In this document: piece after piece, positions 1 through 6,697 of the stretch
How positions within the stretch are numbered: position 1 is the first letter of the stretch
Layout: each line of letters begins with the position of its first letter
Source of the DNA: Paracoccaceae bacterium
Lineage (GTDB): Bacteria > Pseudomonadota > Alphaproteobacteria > Rhodobacterales > Rhodobacteraceae
Length of the DNA: 9,477 nt
Assembly: GCA_030626365.1 (NCBI GenBank)
Contig: DAOUPC010000089.1
Coordinates: 1 to 9,477, forward strand
Reading direction: 5' to 3'
Position numbers and translations under genes: made by a program
Notes under the pieces: generated by a model
Seen by the model: only the letters and a program-made list of their open reading frames with translations
Told to the model about the DNA's origin: nothing
Databases searched by the model: none

Positions 1-1967
1 AACCGCCCGCGAAAGGCCAGGTACAGCGCCGCAGGGTCTTGCGAACCACCGCTTGACAGGATGTGTTTTTCCAATGCCGCCGCGCGTTCCGGATCAAACG
101 CGCCGCCGGCCTCTTCGAATGCGGCAAAAGCATCCGCATCCATGACCTCTGACCACATATAGCTGTAATAGGCCGAGGCATATCCGTCCCCGGCAAACAC
201 ATGCGCGAAATGCGGCGTGGCGTGGCGCATACCGATACTGTGCGGCATATCCAGGTCCGCCAGAACCTGCGCCTGCATCGCCATCGGATCACCGGGGGCA
301 GCCCCTTCGTGAAACGCCAGATCAACCAGCGCCGAGGCAACATATTCGACCGTCTGGAACCCCATGTCGAAATTGGCCGCCGCCAGCACCTTGTTCGGCA
401 TTTCGGGCGGCATCGCCGCGCCGGTTTCGGCGTGGGTGGCAAATTCGGACAGGACCTGGGGCACCTCCAGCCAATGTTCGAACAACTGGCTGGGCAATTC
501 CACGAAATCACGCGGCACAGAGGTGCCCGAGATGCTCTCGTATGTCACATCCGACAGCATCTGATGCAGCGCATGACCGAATTCGTGAAACACCGTGCGC
601 GCGTCATCCCAGCTTAGCAGCGCCGGATCACCCTTGGCAAAATTGCAGACGTTGATCACCACCGGCGTCTGCACATCGGGGAATTTCGCCTGCGAGCGCA
701 TCGCACTGCACCAGGCCCCCGAGCGTTTTGAGCCGCGTGCGAAATAATCGCCGATAAACACCGCCACATGCGCCCCGTTGCGCGTCACCTCCCAGGCGCG
801 GCAATCGCCATGGTAAAGCGTGATCGCAAGCGGTTTAAATTGCAGCCCGAACAGGCGGTTTGCACAGGCAAACGCCGCCTCGAGCATCCGGTCAAGCCGC
901 AGATAGGGTTTCAGGGCCGCCTCATCCAGGTCATGTTCGCTCTGGCGGCGTTTTTGCGCGTAATAGCGCCAATCCCAGGGTTCAAGCGACCCGTTGACCC
1001 CATCATCCTGCATCATCCGTGTCAGCACCTGCGCATCTGCTTCGGCCTGCGCCCGGGCCGGGGCCCAGACCGCCATCAGCAGATCACGCACCTTGGCCGG
1101 GGTGCCGGCCATTTCGGTTTCCAACTTGTAATCGGCATAGCTGTCATACCCCAGCAAGGCGGCCCTTTCGCTGCGCAGCGCCAGTGTTTCGCCAGCAATC
1201 GCGCGGTTATCTGTCGCGCCGCCATTTGCCCCGCGCGCCCCCCAGGCCGCCCAGGCCATCTGGCGCAGATCACGGCGGGCCGAAAATTGCAGGAACGGCA
1301 CGATCAGCGACCGTGACAGGGTCACCACCGGCCCGGCACGGCCCATTTGCCCCCCCGCATTGCGCGCCGCATTCACCACAAAATCCGGCAGCCCATCCAG
1401 ATCATCCGCGCCCAGATCCATCACCCAGTCGCGTTCATCCGCCAGCAGGTTCTGCCCAAAGCGCGTACCCAGTTCGGCCAGTCGCGCGACGATCTCTTTC
1501 ATCCGCGCCTCTGGTGCGCCACACAGGCCCGCCCCGGCACGCACAAAACCACGATGGGTCAGCATCAGCACCCGCGCCTGTTCCGGGTTCAGCCCCAGAT
1601 CATCACGCTGCCCCCACAATGCGGTCAGGCGCGCAAACAGTGCCTTGTTGGCGGAAATGTCGGAAAAATGCGCCGCCAGACGGGGTGAAAAGTCGCGTTG
1701 CAGGGCCTCGCGTTTGGGGGTGGCATCCGCCCCTGCAAGGGTGAAGAACACCGACAATACCCGGTCCAGCCCTTTACCGGACCCCTCAAGTGCCTCAACC
1801 GTGTTGGCAAATGTCGCCCGCGCCGGGTTGGTGGCAATCGCCGCGATCTCGGCCCGGTGATCTGCCAGCGCCTGATCCAGCGCCGGGGCAAAATCATCAT
1901 CCGAAATCGCGTCAAACGGGGCAATCTGGAACGGCGTGTCCCAATTGCTCAGGATCGGGTTGGTCAT
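1..1967 (-). CDS. M3-family zinc oligopeptidase / peptidyl-dipeptidase (Dcp/OpdA type), 3' end cut by window
   Basis: The frame is open from an ATG at 1967 to the left edge, giving 655 codons without a stop. The family is usually about 670-690 residues, so only a short C-terminal tail is missing. The zinc site is clear: HEFGH at residues 461-465 (bases 573-587), and the third ligand is probably E490 in DFVELPSQ, followed by FEHW as in Dcp and oligopeptidase A. The N-terminus (MTNPILSNWDTPFQIAPF) matches the usual family opening, and I see no signal peptide, so it should be a cytoplasmic enzyme that trims peptides left by protein turnover. The start is supported by a GGAGAG ribosome site (bases 1975-1980) seven bases upstream. 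The sequence alone does not separate dipeptidyl-carboxypeptidase (Dcp) from oligopeptidase A activity, so no symbol is given. It is transcribed in the same direction as the kinase gene at 2093-3088 but separated by a repeat-filled gap. Confidence 0.93.
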   Translation of the reverse strand, partial: MTNPILSNWDTPFQIAPFDAISDDDFAPALDQALADHRAEIAAIATNPARATFANTVEALEGSGKGLDRVLSVFFTLAGADATPKREALQRDFSPRLAAHFSDISANKALFARLTALWGQRDDLGLNPEQARVLMLTHRGFVRAGAGLCGAPEARMKEIVARLAELGTRFGQNLLADERDWVMDLGADDLDGLPDFVVNAARNAGGQMGRAGPVVTLSRSLIVPFLQFSARRDLRQMAWAAWGARGANGGATDNRAIAGETLALRSERAALLGYDSYADYKLETEMAGTPAKVRDLLMAVWAPARAQAEADAQVLTRMMQDDGVNGSLEPWDWRYYAQKRRQSEHDLDEAALKPYLRLDRMLEAAFACANRLFGLQFKPLAITLYHGDCRAWEVTRNGAHVAVFIGDYFARGSKRSGAWCSAMRSQAKFPDVQTPVVINVCNFAKGDPALLSWDDARTVFHEFGHALHQMLSDVTYESISGTSVPRDFVELPSQLFEHWLEVPQVLSEFATHAETGAAMPPEMPNKVLAAANFDMGFQTVEYVASALVDLAFHEGAAPGDPMAMQAQVLADLDMPHSIGMRHATPHFAHVFAGDGYASAYYSYMWSEVMDADAFAAFEEAGGAFDPERAAALEKHILSSGGSQDPAALYLAFRGR

Positions 1968-2033
1968 TGGGGAACTCTCCTGTTTTCGCCTGATATGGCC
2001 GTTTGCTGCGGGGGTATACATGGGCACATGTCA

Positions 2034-2116
2034 GGCCGGTGTCTAGGTCAGTGTCTAGGGGCCAGTATCCAGGCCAGTACCCAGCCCGGTGTCTAGCCCG
2101 GCGTCCAGCCAGCCCA
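2034..2116. repeat. Degenerate 12-bp tandem array, about 6.5 units
   Basis: Units on the plus strand: GGCCGGTGTCTA (2034), GGTCAGTGTCTA (2046), two extra G (2058-2059), GGCCAGTATCCA (2060), GGCCAGTACCCA (2072), GCCCGGTGTCTA (2084), GCCCGGCGTCCA (2096) and a partial GCCAGCCCA (2108-2116). The stop codon of the kinase gene (CTA on plus, 2093-2095) lies in the fifth unit, and its last sense codons are read from units six and seven. The array fills most of the gap before the M3 peptidase gene. There is no dyad in the unit, so it does not look like a REP or a terminator. Local slippage duplication is the simplest origin. Confidence 0.85.
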
Positions 2117-3088
2117 GCCCGGCAACCGAGCATCCATAAGCTGTTTAAGCCCGGCCAGTTCCGCCGCATCCAAAGCCCGGTCAAGCAGCCGAAGAACCCT
2201 TGGGACGTGCATAAGGTAATGGTGCTTGTCATCCCGCCGGGAAAGGCGCTGGAAAATGCCTGCGACCTTGGCGTGACGCTGGGCCGCCAAAAGGTGATAG
2301 GATTGCATGAAACCGGCCCTGTCCATATCCGGGCGGGTGGCGAAATACCGGGTCAGCAGGCGGTGCTCAAGACCGGGGGACAGGTCACGCCGGGCATCCT
2401 GGGTCAGGGACATCACGTCATAGGCCGCCGTACCGATCAGCCCATCCTGAAAATCCAGCAAACCACAGGCGGCAACGCCGCTGCGCCCTGGCAGTAACAT
2501 CAGGTTATCAACATGATAATCACGCAAAACAAGCGTGTCCCGCTTTGTCGCCACAGGGCTTAGGGCCGCGCGCCAAAGGCGGTCATATTCGGTGCGAAAC
2601 CCGGTCAGATCATCGTTTGGCCGCATGACCGGGGCAAACCACTCCACAAACAACATGACCTCGCGCATCAGGGTGGCCATGTCGTAAGGCGGCAGATCGA
2701 TCTGCCCGCCGGTTTGTGTGTTGTGCAGGGCGGCCAGCGTATCGATTGCCAGTTCATAAAGGGCGATTTCACTGTGACCATCTGCCAGCAGGTTGGTATA
2801 GGTCCCTGTGCCAAAGTCCTCGATCAGGGCAAGGCCCGCGCCAAGGTCAACGCCATGCACCACCGGGGCCGACAGGCCCAGCGATATCAGGTGGCGCGCG
2901 ACCCTGATATAGGCCTCCAGGTTACTCGTCCCCGAGGCATCATCCATCAACAGACAGGGCCCAAAGGGCGTTTGGGGAATGCGGATATAGCGGCGCATAG
3001 AGGCATCTGCCGCCAAGGGCTGCCAGCCATCAGGGCAAAGCCCATAGGTCCTGGCAAAGCTTTGGTGTTGCTCAAAACGCTGGTTCAT
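2093..3088 (-). CDS. APH-fold phosphotransferase, AmgK-like (COG3178 type) sugar kinase candidate
   Basis: This 331-residue protein has the aminoglycoside-phosphotransferase/choline-kinase fold signatures. ADASMRRYIRI (residues 27-37) matches the N-terminal strand typical of the AmgK/COG3178 group. The catalytic loop RDYHVDN lies at 189-195 (D190 likely the catalytic base, N195 metal-binding) and the metal-binding LDFQD at 211-215, followed by AAYDVMSL. AmgK phosphorylates N-acetylmuramate and N-acetylglucosamine at C1 in peptidoglycan recycling, so an ATP-dependent cytoplasmic sugar kinase is the best guess. However, its usual partner MurU (nucleotidyltransferase) and tsaE are not beside it here, so the substrate is open. 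The ATG at 3088 has only a weak purine stretch (AAAGG) upstream. The untranslated leader contains an inverted repeat (3129-3152, CCTTGG/CCAAGG). The C-terminus and stop are built from the 12-bp tandem array, suggesting the tail was altered by duplication. tRNA-Tyr lies 170 bases upstream on the same strand, and read-through from it is possible. Confidence 0.85.
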   Translation of the reverse strand: MNQRFEQHQSFARTYGLCPDGWQPLAADASMRRYIRIPQTPFGPCLLMDDASGTSNLEAYIRVARHLISLGLSAPVVHGVDLGAGLALIEDFGTGTYTNLLADGHSEIALYELAIDTLAALHNTQTGGQIDLPPYDMATLMREVMLFVEWFAPVMRPNDDLTGFRTEYDRLWRAALSPVATKRDTLVLRDYHVDNLMLLPGRSGVAACGLLDFQDGLIGTAAYDVMSLTQDARRDLSPGLEHRLLTRYFATRPDMDRAGFMQSYHLLAAQRHAKVAGIFQRLSRRDDKHHYLMHVPRVLRLLDRALDAAELAGLKQLMDARLPGWAGWTPG

Positions 3089-3258
3089 CTGATCATACTG
3101 ACCTTTTGGCCGCTTCGTGGGTAATCAGCCTTGGTGCAAAACCGCCCCAAGGGTGCGGCCCCCTACCCCAGGTGAATTCATCCTATGGTAACGGTTCCGG
3201 GAATGCCAAGCGATAGCGCGGTTGCAAACACGCGATTTAATCAGGTGAGAAATAGAAG

Positions 3259-3342
3259 TGGTGGGCGACCCTGGAATCGAACCAGGCGTGCGTCTCCGCG
3301 AGGGAGTTACAGTCCCCTGCCACACCTTGCGGCCTGTCGCCC
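3259..3342 (-). tRNA. tRNA-Tyr (GTA anticodon)
   Basis: Read on the minus strand, the acceptor stem GGGCGAC pairs perfectly with GTCGCCC, followed by discriminator A and an encoded CCA (3259-3261). The anticodon stem GGGGA/TCCCT carries the loop CTGTAAC with GTA at 3308-3310. A long variable arm, as expected for bacterial tRNA-Tyr, precedes the T arm CCTGG-TTCGATT-CCAGG. Length is 84 nt including CCA. A sigma-70-like promoter lies just upstream. I see no good U-tract terminator directly after it. Confidence 0.97.
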
Positions 3343-3376
3343 ACTGTCAGGGTGCATTGCACCTGACGTAAAGGCG

Positions 3377-3405
3377 TGATTACTAGCGGTCCTTAGGGGC
3401 GTCAA
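3377..3405 (-). promoter_or_regulatory. Promoter of tRNA-Tyr
   Basis: On the minus strand TTGACG (3400-3405) and TAATCA (3377-3382) are separated by exactly 17 bases. Transcription would start near 3370, leaving a 5' leader of about 28 nt before the mature tRNA. The spacing and -35 box are close to the sigma-70 consensus used at stable RNA genes. Confidence 0.7.
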
Positions 3406-3463
3406 CAGGAAATTCCATTGTTGTGACCTCTGGTCTGATTAAGGTGCGTTAAGGGGCGGCATT

Positions 3464-4246
3464 ATGAAAAAACCCAAGTGGATCGTTGAAAAAGAACAGG
3501 CGCGCAAATCAGGCGGGGCGGATACCGTCTGGCTGTTCGGTCTGCATGCTGTGCGCGATGCCCTGTGCAACCCGAAACGCGAAAAACTGCGTCTGGTCGT
3601 GACGCTGAATGCCCAGGGCAAGCTAGAGGATGCAATCGCCGAATCCGGGGTCACCCCCGAGATATCGGATCCCCGCAGGTTCGCCGCCCCTATTGACCCC
3701 GCGTCGGTGCATCAGGGTGCCGCGCTTGAGGTCCTGCCATTGCGCTGGGGCGGATTGGCGGAAAACTGTATCGGGGCCGAGGTGCCACGGGTGATCCTGC
3801 TGGACCGGGTCACGGACCCGCATAACGTGGGCGCAATCCTGCGGTCCGCCGAGGTTCTGGGGGCCAGCGCGGTGATTGGCACACGCCACCATTCGGCCCC
3901 GGAAACCGGCGCACTGGCCAAGACCGCCAGTGGCGCGCTGGAACGTCAGCCCTATTTGCGGATGCGCAACCTGTCCGACACGATCGTTGAATTGCAGCGC
4001 ATGGGGTTTCTGGTTCTGGGGCTGGACGGCGAGGCCGAGCAAACCATCGAAGAGGTATTGCAGGACCGCACCAGTGACCCCATTGCGCTGGTTCTGGGGG
4101 CCGAAGGACCGGGGTTGCGCCAAAAGACCCGCGAAACCGTCGATCATCTGGTCAGAATCGAAGCAGCAGGGGGCTTTGGCTCGCTTAACGTGTCGAACGC
4201 GGCGGCGTTGGCATTATATGCCTCCCTTCCCCGGAAAATCGCCTGA
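3464..4246 (+). CDS. rlmB: 23S rRNA (guanosine-2'-O)-methyltransferase RlmB (SpoU/TrmH family)
   Basis: This 260-residue SPOUT-class enzyme carries all three family motifs. Motif 1 is DRVTDPHNVGAILRSAE (114-130) with the ribose-methylating Asn-Val-Gly-Ala and Arg127. Motif 2 is LVLGAEGPGLR (209-219). Motif 3 is the trefoil-knot segment GSLNVSNAAALALY (239-252). An N-terminal substrate-binding domain (about 20-95, starting VWLFGLHAVRDAL) is present, as in RlmB and not in plain TrmL. RlmB uses S-adenosylmethionine to 2'-O-methylate G2251 (E. coli numbering) in the P-loop of 23S rRNA. The start is fixed by AAGGGG (3451-3456) seven bases before the ATG. It is divergent from tRNA-Tyr, a grouping of translation genes. 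A paralogous tRNA-directed TrmH-family enzyme is the main alternative, but length and N-domain favour RlmB. Confidence 0.92.
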   Translation: MKKPKWIVEKEQARKSGGADTVWLFGLHAVRDALCNPKREKLRLVVTLNAQGKLEDAIAESGVTPEISDPRRFAAPIDPASVHQGAALEVLPLRWGGLAENCIGAEVPRVILLDRVTDPHNVGAILRSAEVLGASAVIGTRHHSAPETGALAKTASGALERQPYLRMRNLSDTIVELQRMGFLVLGLDGEAEQTIEEVLQDRTSDPIALVLGAEGPGLRQKTRETVDHLVRIEAAGGFGSLNVSNAAALALYASLPRKIA

Positions 4247-4258
4247 CGACAGCCCCGG

Positions 4259-4294
4259 ATACCGGCGGAAATCCGCCCGGATCGGGCCGGGTAT
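4259..4294 (+). terminator. Structured region after rlmB, possible termination or 3' stability element
   Basis: Thirteen bases after the rlmB stop, ATACC (4259-4263) can pair with GGTAT (4290-4294), enclosing a GGCGG-AAAT-CCGCC hairpin (4264-4277) and a GC-rich stretch that can fold further. No U-tract follows, so it is not a canonical intrinsic terminator. It could act with Rho or as a 3'-end barrier. Confidence 0.4.
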
Positions 4295-4344
4295 TCATAA
4301 AATCACAAGCCGCCCTTTTTATCGGGAAATACATCCCCAAGTTA

Positions 4345-4436
4345 TATAATGACCGCGGCCCGGAACTCCTGCGATCGTTTTTCTGTCCCTCGTTCCATAC
4401 CTCAGGCCCAAGGGTTCGTCCTTTGGGTCTTTTTTT
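4345..4436 (+). ncRNA. Candidate small RNA between a TATAAT box and an intrinsic terminator
   Basis: A perfect TATAAT lies at 4345-4350 and an intrinsic terminator at 4407-4436, so a transcript starting near 4357 would be about 80 nt. The sequence in between is not similar to any RNA family I recognise. No convincing -35 box is visible at the right spacing, which weakens the case. An alternative is that this is simply the leader of the CoA-binding gene with an attenuator-like hairpin. An ATG overlapping the -10 box (4349) is in frame with the downstream gene, but that upstream peptide resembles no family N-terminus. Confidence 0.3.
4407..4436 (+). terminator. Intrinsic terminator upstream of the CoA-binding gene
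   Basis: CCCAAGG (4407-4413) pairs with CCTTTGGG (4420-4427, one bulged T) around a short loop, followed directly by TC and seven T (4428-4436). This is the classic stem plus U-tract. It must end a transcript starting upstream: rlmB read-through or the candidate small RNA. Confidence 0.75.
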
Positions 4437-4519
4437 GTCACGCTTTTTGTCGCGGCTTTTATCGCAGGGGCGGGATTAGGTGGTTTCGGATGGGCGCGCT
4501 TGGTCTTAGGGTCGCCGGT

Positions 4520-4990
4520 ATGAATGAATATTCCGATACACATCTCAAGGACATCCTGACCCGCACCAAGGTGGTGGCGATGGTCGGTGTGTCGATGAAC
4601 CCGGTCAGGCCCAGCTATTTTGTGGCAAGGTATCTGGGGTTAAAGGGGTTCACGGTGATCCCGGTCAATCCCGGCCACACGGGTAAGGTGCTGTTTGGGC
4701 AAACCGTGCGCGGGGCATTGTCCGAAATCGATCAAGCGGTTGATATGGTCGATATCTTTCGCCGCTCCGAGGCGGTTCCCGGAATCGTGGATGAGGCGTT
4801 GGCGCAGTTTTCCAACCTGCAAACGATCTGGATGCAGATCGGGGTTTTCCACCCCGAAGCCACGGCCAGCGCCGAGGCGCGTGGTGTGACGGTGATTCAG
4901 GATCGCTGCCCCAAGATCGAATACCAGCGCCTGTTCGGAGAGTTGCGCATGGCCGGTTTCGCCACCGGGGTTATCAGTTCCAAACTGTAA
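4520..4990 (+). CDS. CoA-binding domain protein (YccU / COG1832 family)
   Basis: The protein is 156 residues of Rossmann-type CoA-binding fold. The nucleotide-binding opening VVAMVGVSMNPVRPSYFVARYL (18-39) is followed by GFTVIPVNPGH (43-53), then IWMQIGVFHPEA (103-114) and the characteristic tail VIQDRCPKIEYQRLF (125-139) and TGVISSKL. The family is small and cytosolic and binds CoA in the few members studied. Its biological role is unknown, and sequence here adds no partner. I chose the ATG at 4520 because TAGGG (4507-4511) lies eight bases before it and family members begin close to this point. A longer frame from 4349 would cross the terminator hairpin and encode an unlikely Cys/Arg/Phe-rich leader. 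It converges on hisE across the 16-bp repeat array. Confidence 0.88.
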   Translation: MNEYSDTHLKDILTRTKVVAMVGVSMNPVRPSYFVARYLGLKGFTVIPVNPGHTGKVLFGQTVRGALSEIDQAVDMVDIFRRSEAVPGIVDEALAQFSNLQTIWMQIGVFHPEATASAEARGVTVIQDRCPKIEYQRLFGELRMAGFATGVISSKL

Positions 4991-5049
4991 GGCGCATGGG
5001 GGAAACCCCGCCCGATTTACGGCCCGGCTTGCGGCCCGTTTACGTCCGG

Positions 5050-5101
5050 CCTTATGTACGTTGGGCCTTATGTACGTTGGGCCTTATGTACGTTGGGCCT
5101 T
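5050..5101. repeat. 16-bp tandem array, three exact units plus a 4-base partial
   Basis: CCTTATGTACGTTGGG is repeated exactly at 5050, 5066 and 5082, with CCTT of a fourth unit at 5098. A degenerate copy (CCCGTTTACGTCCGG, 5035-5049) precedes it, and a weaker one may begin near 5012. hisE ends inside the unit at 5082: its stop (TAA on minus) is at 5084-5086 and its last residues (AQRT) are encoded by the repeat. The array occupies the gap between convergent genes. Exact identity of three units suggests recent expansion. Confidence 0.93.
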
Positions 5102-5395
5102 TTCGGCGATGCCGCTGGTGCCCTGACGTCTGGCCAGTTCGTCCAGCACATCCGCCAGCGCCACATCACGCGCGGCCAGCATTACCAGCAGATGATACAG
5201 CACATCGGCGGCCTCGGATGTCAGGCCGGCCCGGTCCCCTTTGACGGCTTCGATGATCGCCTCTATCGCCTCTTCGCCAAATTTCTCGGCGCATTTTTCG
5301 GGGCCTTTTGCCAGTAACCGGGCGGTCCAGCTGCTGTCGGGGTCTGCCGTTTTGCGGGCCTCAATGGTGGTGGCCAGATCGTCAAGGATACTCAT
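5084..5395 (-). CDS. hisE: Phosphoribosyl-ATP pyrophosphatase
   Basis: This 103-residue all-alpha MazG-like enzyme hydrolyses PR-ATP to PR-AMP and pyrophosphate, the second step of histidine synthesis. The magnesium-binding acids are visible in EKFGEEAIEAIIEA (37-50, E41/E42/E45) and EAADVLYHLLV (61-71, E61/D64), followed by the usual DVLDELARRQGTSGI. There is no HisI cyclohydrolase domain fused to it, as is normal in alphaproteobacteria. It overlaps hisF by four bases (ATGA, 5392-5395), so translation is coupled, and it is the last gene of the cluster. The final residues AQRT and the stop codon come from the 16-bp tandem array, so the extreme C-terminus appears recently remodelled. The family core is already complete before that point. 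Confidence 0.96.
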   Translation of the reverse strand: MSILDDLATTIEARKTADPDSSWTARLLAKGPEKCAEKFGEEAIEAIIEAVKGDRAGLTSEAADVLYHLLVMLAARDVALADVLDELARRQGTSGIAEKAQRT

Positions 5396-6153
5396 GTCAG
5401 CCTCATCGGGATACCGGCAGCGGCCATATGCTGCTTTGCCTCATGGATCGTGTATTCGCCAAAATGAAAGATCGACGCGGCCAGTACCGCGCTGGCCCCG
5501 CCCTTGGTGACGCCCTCGACCAGATGGTCAAGCGTACCAACACCGCCCGATGCGATCACCGGCACCGTCACCGCGTCCGAAATCGCCCGTGTCAGCGGCA
5601 GGTTAAAGCCCGCGCGCGTCCCGTCGCGATCCATCGAGGTCAACAGGATTTCACCGGCCCCTTTGGCAACCACCGTGCGGGCAAATTCGACCGCATCGAT
5701 GCCGGTTGATTTGCGCCCGCCATGGGTGAAAATCTCCCACTTGCCGGGGGATACTGTCTTGGCGTCGATGGCCACGACGATGCACTGGCTACCGAACTGA
5801 TTTGCGGCCTCGGCCACCACATCCGGGCGGGCCACGGCGGCGGAATTGAACGACACCTTGTCGGCCCCGGCCAGCAGCAGGTCACGCACATCTTCCTTTG
5901 TGCGCACCCCGCCCCCAACCGTCAGGGGGATGTAACATTGTTCCGCCGTGCGCCGGACCAGATCAAACATCGTGCCACGGTTTTCATGCGTCGCCATGAT
6001 GTCCAGAAAACACAATTCGTCCGCGCCGGCCGCGTCATAGGCCTTGGCCGATTCCACCGGATCACCGGCATCGATCAGATCAACAAAATTCACGCCCTTG
6101 ACCACACGCCCGTTGGCGACATCAAGGCAGGGGATGATACGGGTTTTCAGCAT
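5392..6153 (-). CDS. hisF: Imidazole glycerol phosphate synthase, cyclase subunit HisF
   Basis: This 253-residue (beta/alpha)8 barrel starts MLKTRIIPCLDVANGRVVKG. Catalytic Asp11 (CLDV) and Asp130 (VVAIDAK) stand in their usual positions. Phosphate-binding loops are present as TVGGGVR (78-84) and VIASGGVG in the second half. HisF takes ammonia delivered by the glutaminase HisH and converts PRFAR to imidazole glycerol phosphate and AICAR. hisH is not in this window. I placed the start at 6153 because family members begin at this Met. The frame stays open upstream to a GTG at 6243, adding 30 unfamiliar residues. No Shine-Dalgarno sequence is evident before 6153. There is a gap of 91 bases after yqaA. 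It overlaps hisE by four bases. Confidence 0.95.
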   Translation of the reverse strand: MLKTRIIPCLDVANGRVVKGVNFVDLIDAGDPVESAKAYDAAGADELCFLDIMATHENRGTMFDLVRRTAEQCYIPLTVGGGVRTKEDVRDLLLAGADKVSFNSAAVARPDVVAEAANQFGSQCIVVAIDAKTVSPGKWEIFTHGGRKSTGIDAVEFARTVVAKGAGEILLTSMDRDGTRAGFNLPLTRAISDAVTVPVIASGGVGTLDHLVEGVTKGGASAVLAASIFHFGEYTIHEAKQHMAAAGIPMRLT

Positions 6154-6244
6154 GGGATTGGCATACTGCCATGCGAACGCAGGATCAATGGCCCTGCACC
6201 AGAGTATTTCGAAATGCGCGAAAGCCGGGGCCAAGCGCCACACC

Positions 6245-6697
6245 CTATGCCAGAAGATTGAAAAGCCCCAGCACCACCATATAGCGCAGCGTTTTTGACA
6301 GGCTCACAAGGAGAATAAACAGATCAATCCGCATCCGCATCACACCTGCGGCAACAGTGATCGGGTCACCGATTATTGGCACCCATGCCAACAGCACCGA
6401 CCATTGCCCCCAGCGCGAAAACCAGCCCTGTGCCTTGCTTAGCTGATTGGCGGAAACCGGAAACCAGCGTTTCCCCTGATATTCCAGCGCCCGCCGACCC
6501 AACCAGTAGTTCAGCACAGAACCCAGAATATTCCCGGCACTGGCCACCACAAGCAGGGTCATATCCGAATGCGCGGATAAGGCCGCCATCGCCAGCAATC
6601 CGGCCTCGGAACCGCCGGGCAGCAGGGTCGCCGCCGAAAAGGACAGCAGGAACAGGCCCGTTAGCGACCCGGTTAGCCATCCGGTTAGATCACCCAT
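6245..6697 (-). CDS. YqaA-like (DedA/SNARE-associated family) inner membrane protein
   Basis: This 150-residue hydrophobic protein has about four membrane segments (roughly residues 8-27, 47-67, 98-118 and 124-145). Family marks are ATLLPGGSE (23-31), NILGSVLNYWLGR (56-68) and WVPIIGDPITVAAGVMR (105-121). DedA-superfamily proteins sit in the inner membrane, and some move lipid carriers; the function of the short YqaA branch is not established. The ATG at 6697 overlaps the end of hisA by eight bases, so it is expressed with the his genes by coupling. The N-terminus contains a fourfold-periodic LTGW-LTGS-LTGL stretch (residues 4-15) encoded by a 12-bp tandem repeat. No histidine-pathway role is known or implied by the sequence. 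Confidence 0.85.
   Translation of the reverse strand: MGDLTGWLTGSLTGLFLLSFSAATLLPGGSEAGLLAMAALSAHSDMTLLVVASAGNILGSVLNYWLGRRALEYQGKRWFPVSANQLSKAQGWFSRWGQWSVLLAWVPIIGDPITVAAGVMRMRIDLFILLVSLSKTLRYMVVLGLFNLLA
6659..6693. repeat. 12-bp tandem repeat at the hisA/yqaA junction, three units
   Basis: The core GTTAG recurs at 6660, 6672 and 6684 within units CGTTAGCGACC, CGGTTAGCCATC and CGGTTAGATCAC. On the minus strand it encodes the LTG-x repeat at the start of the YqaA-like protein. The last unit contains the hisA stop codon (6690-6692). The 12-bp length keeps the yqaA frame. Confidence 0.7.

Noticed and set aside
768..1744. Long plus-strand open frames opposite the M3 peptidase
   Set aside because: They are antisense shadows created by GC-rich codon use; the minus strand encodes a full family protein with its zinc site.
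2018..2031. Inverted repeat ACATG-GGCA-CATGT upstream of the M3 peptidase gene as an operator
   Set aside because: The arms are only five bases and no promoter boxes are placed around it, so chance is likely.
4349..4519. N-terminal extension of the CoA-binding protein from ATG 4349
   Set aside because: It would cross a terminator and encodes no family sequence; the ATG at 4520 has a ribosome site and matches the family start.
5035..5101. CRISPR-like array
   Set aside because: The units are 16 bp and directly adjacent with no spacers, and no cas genes are present.
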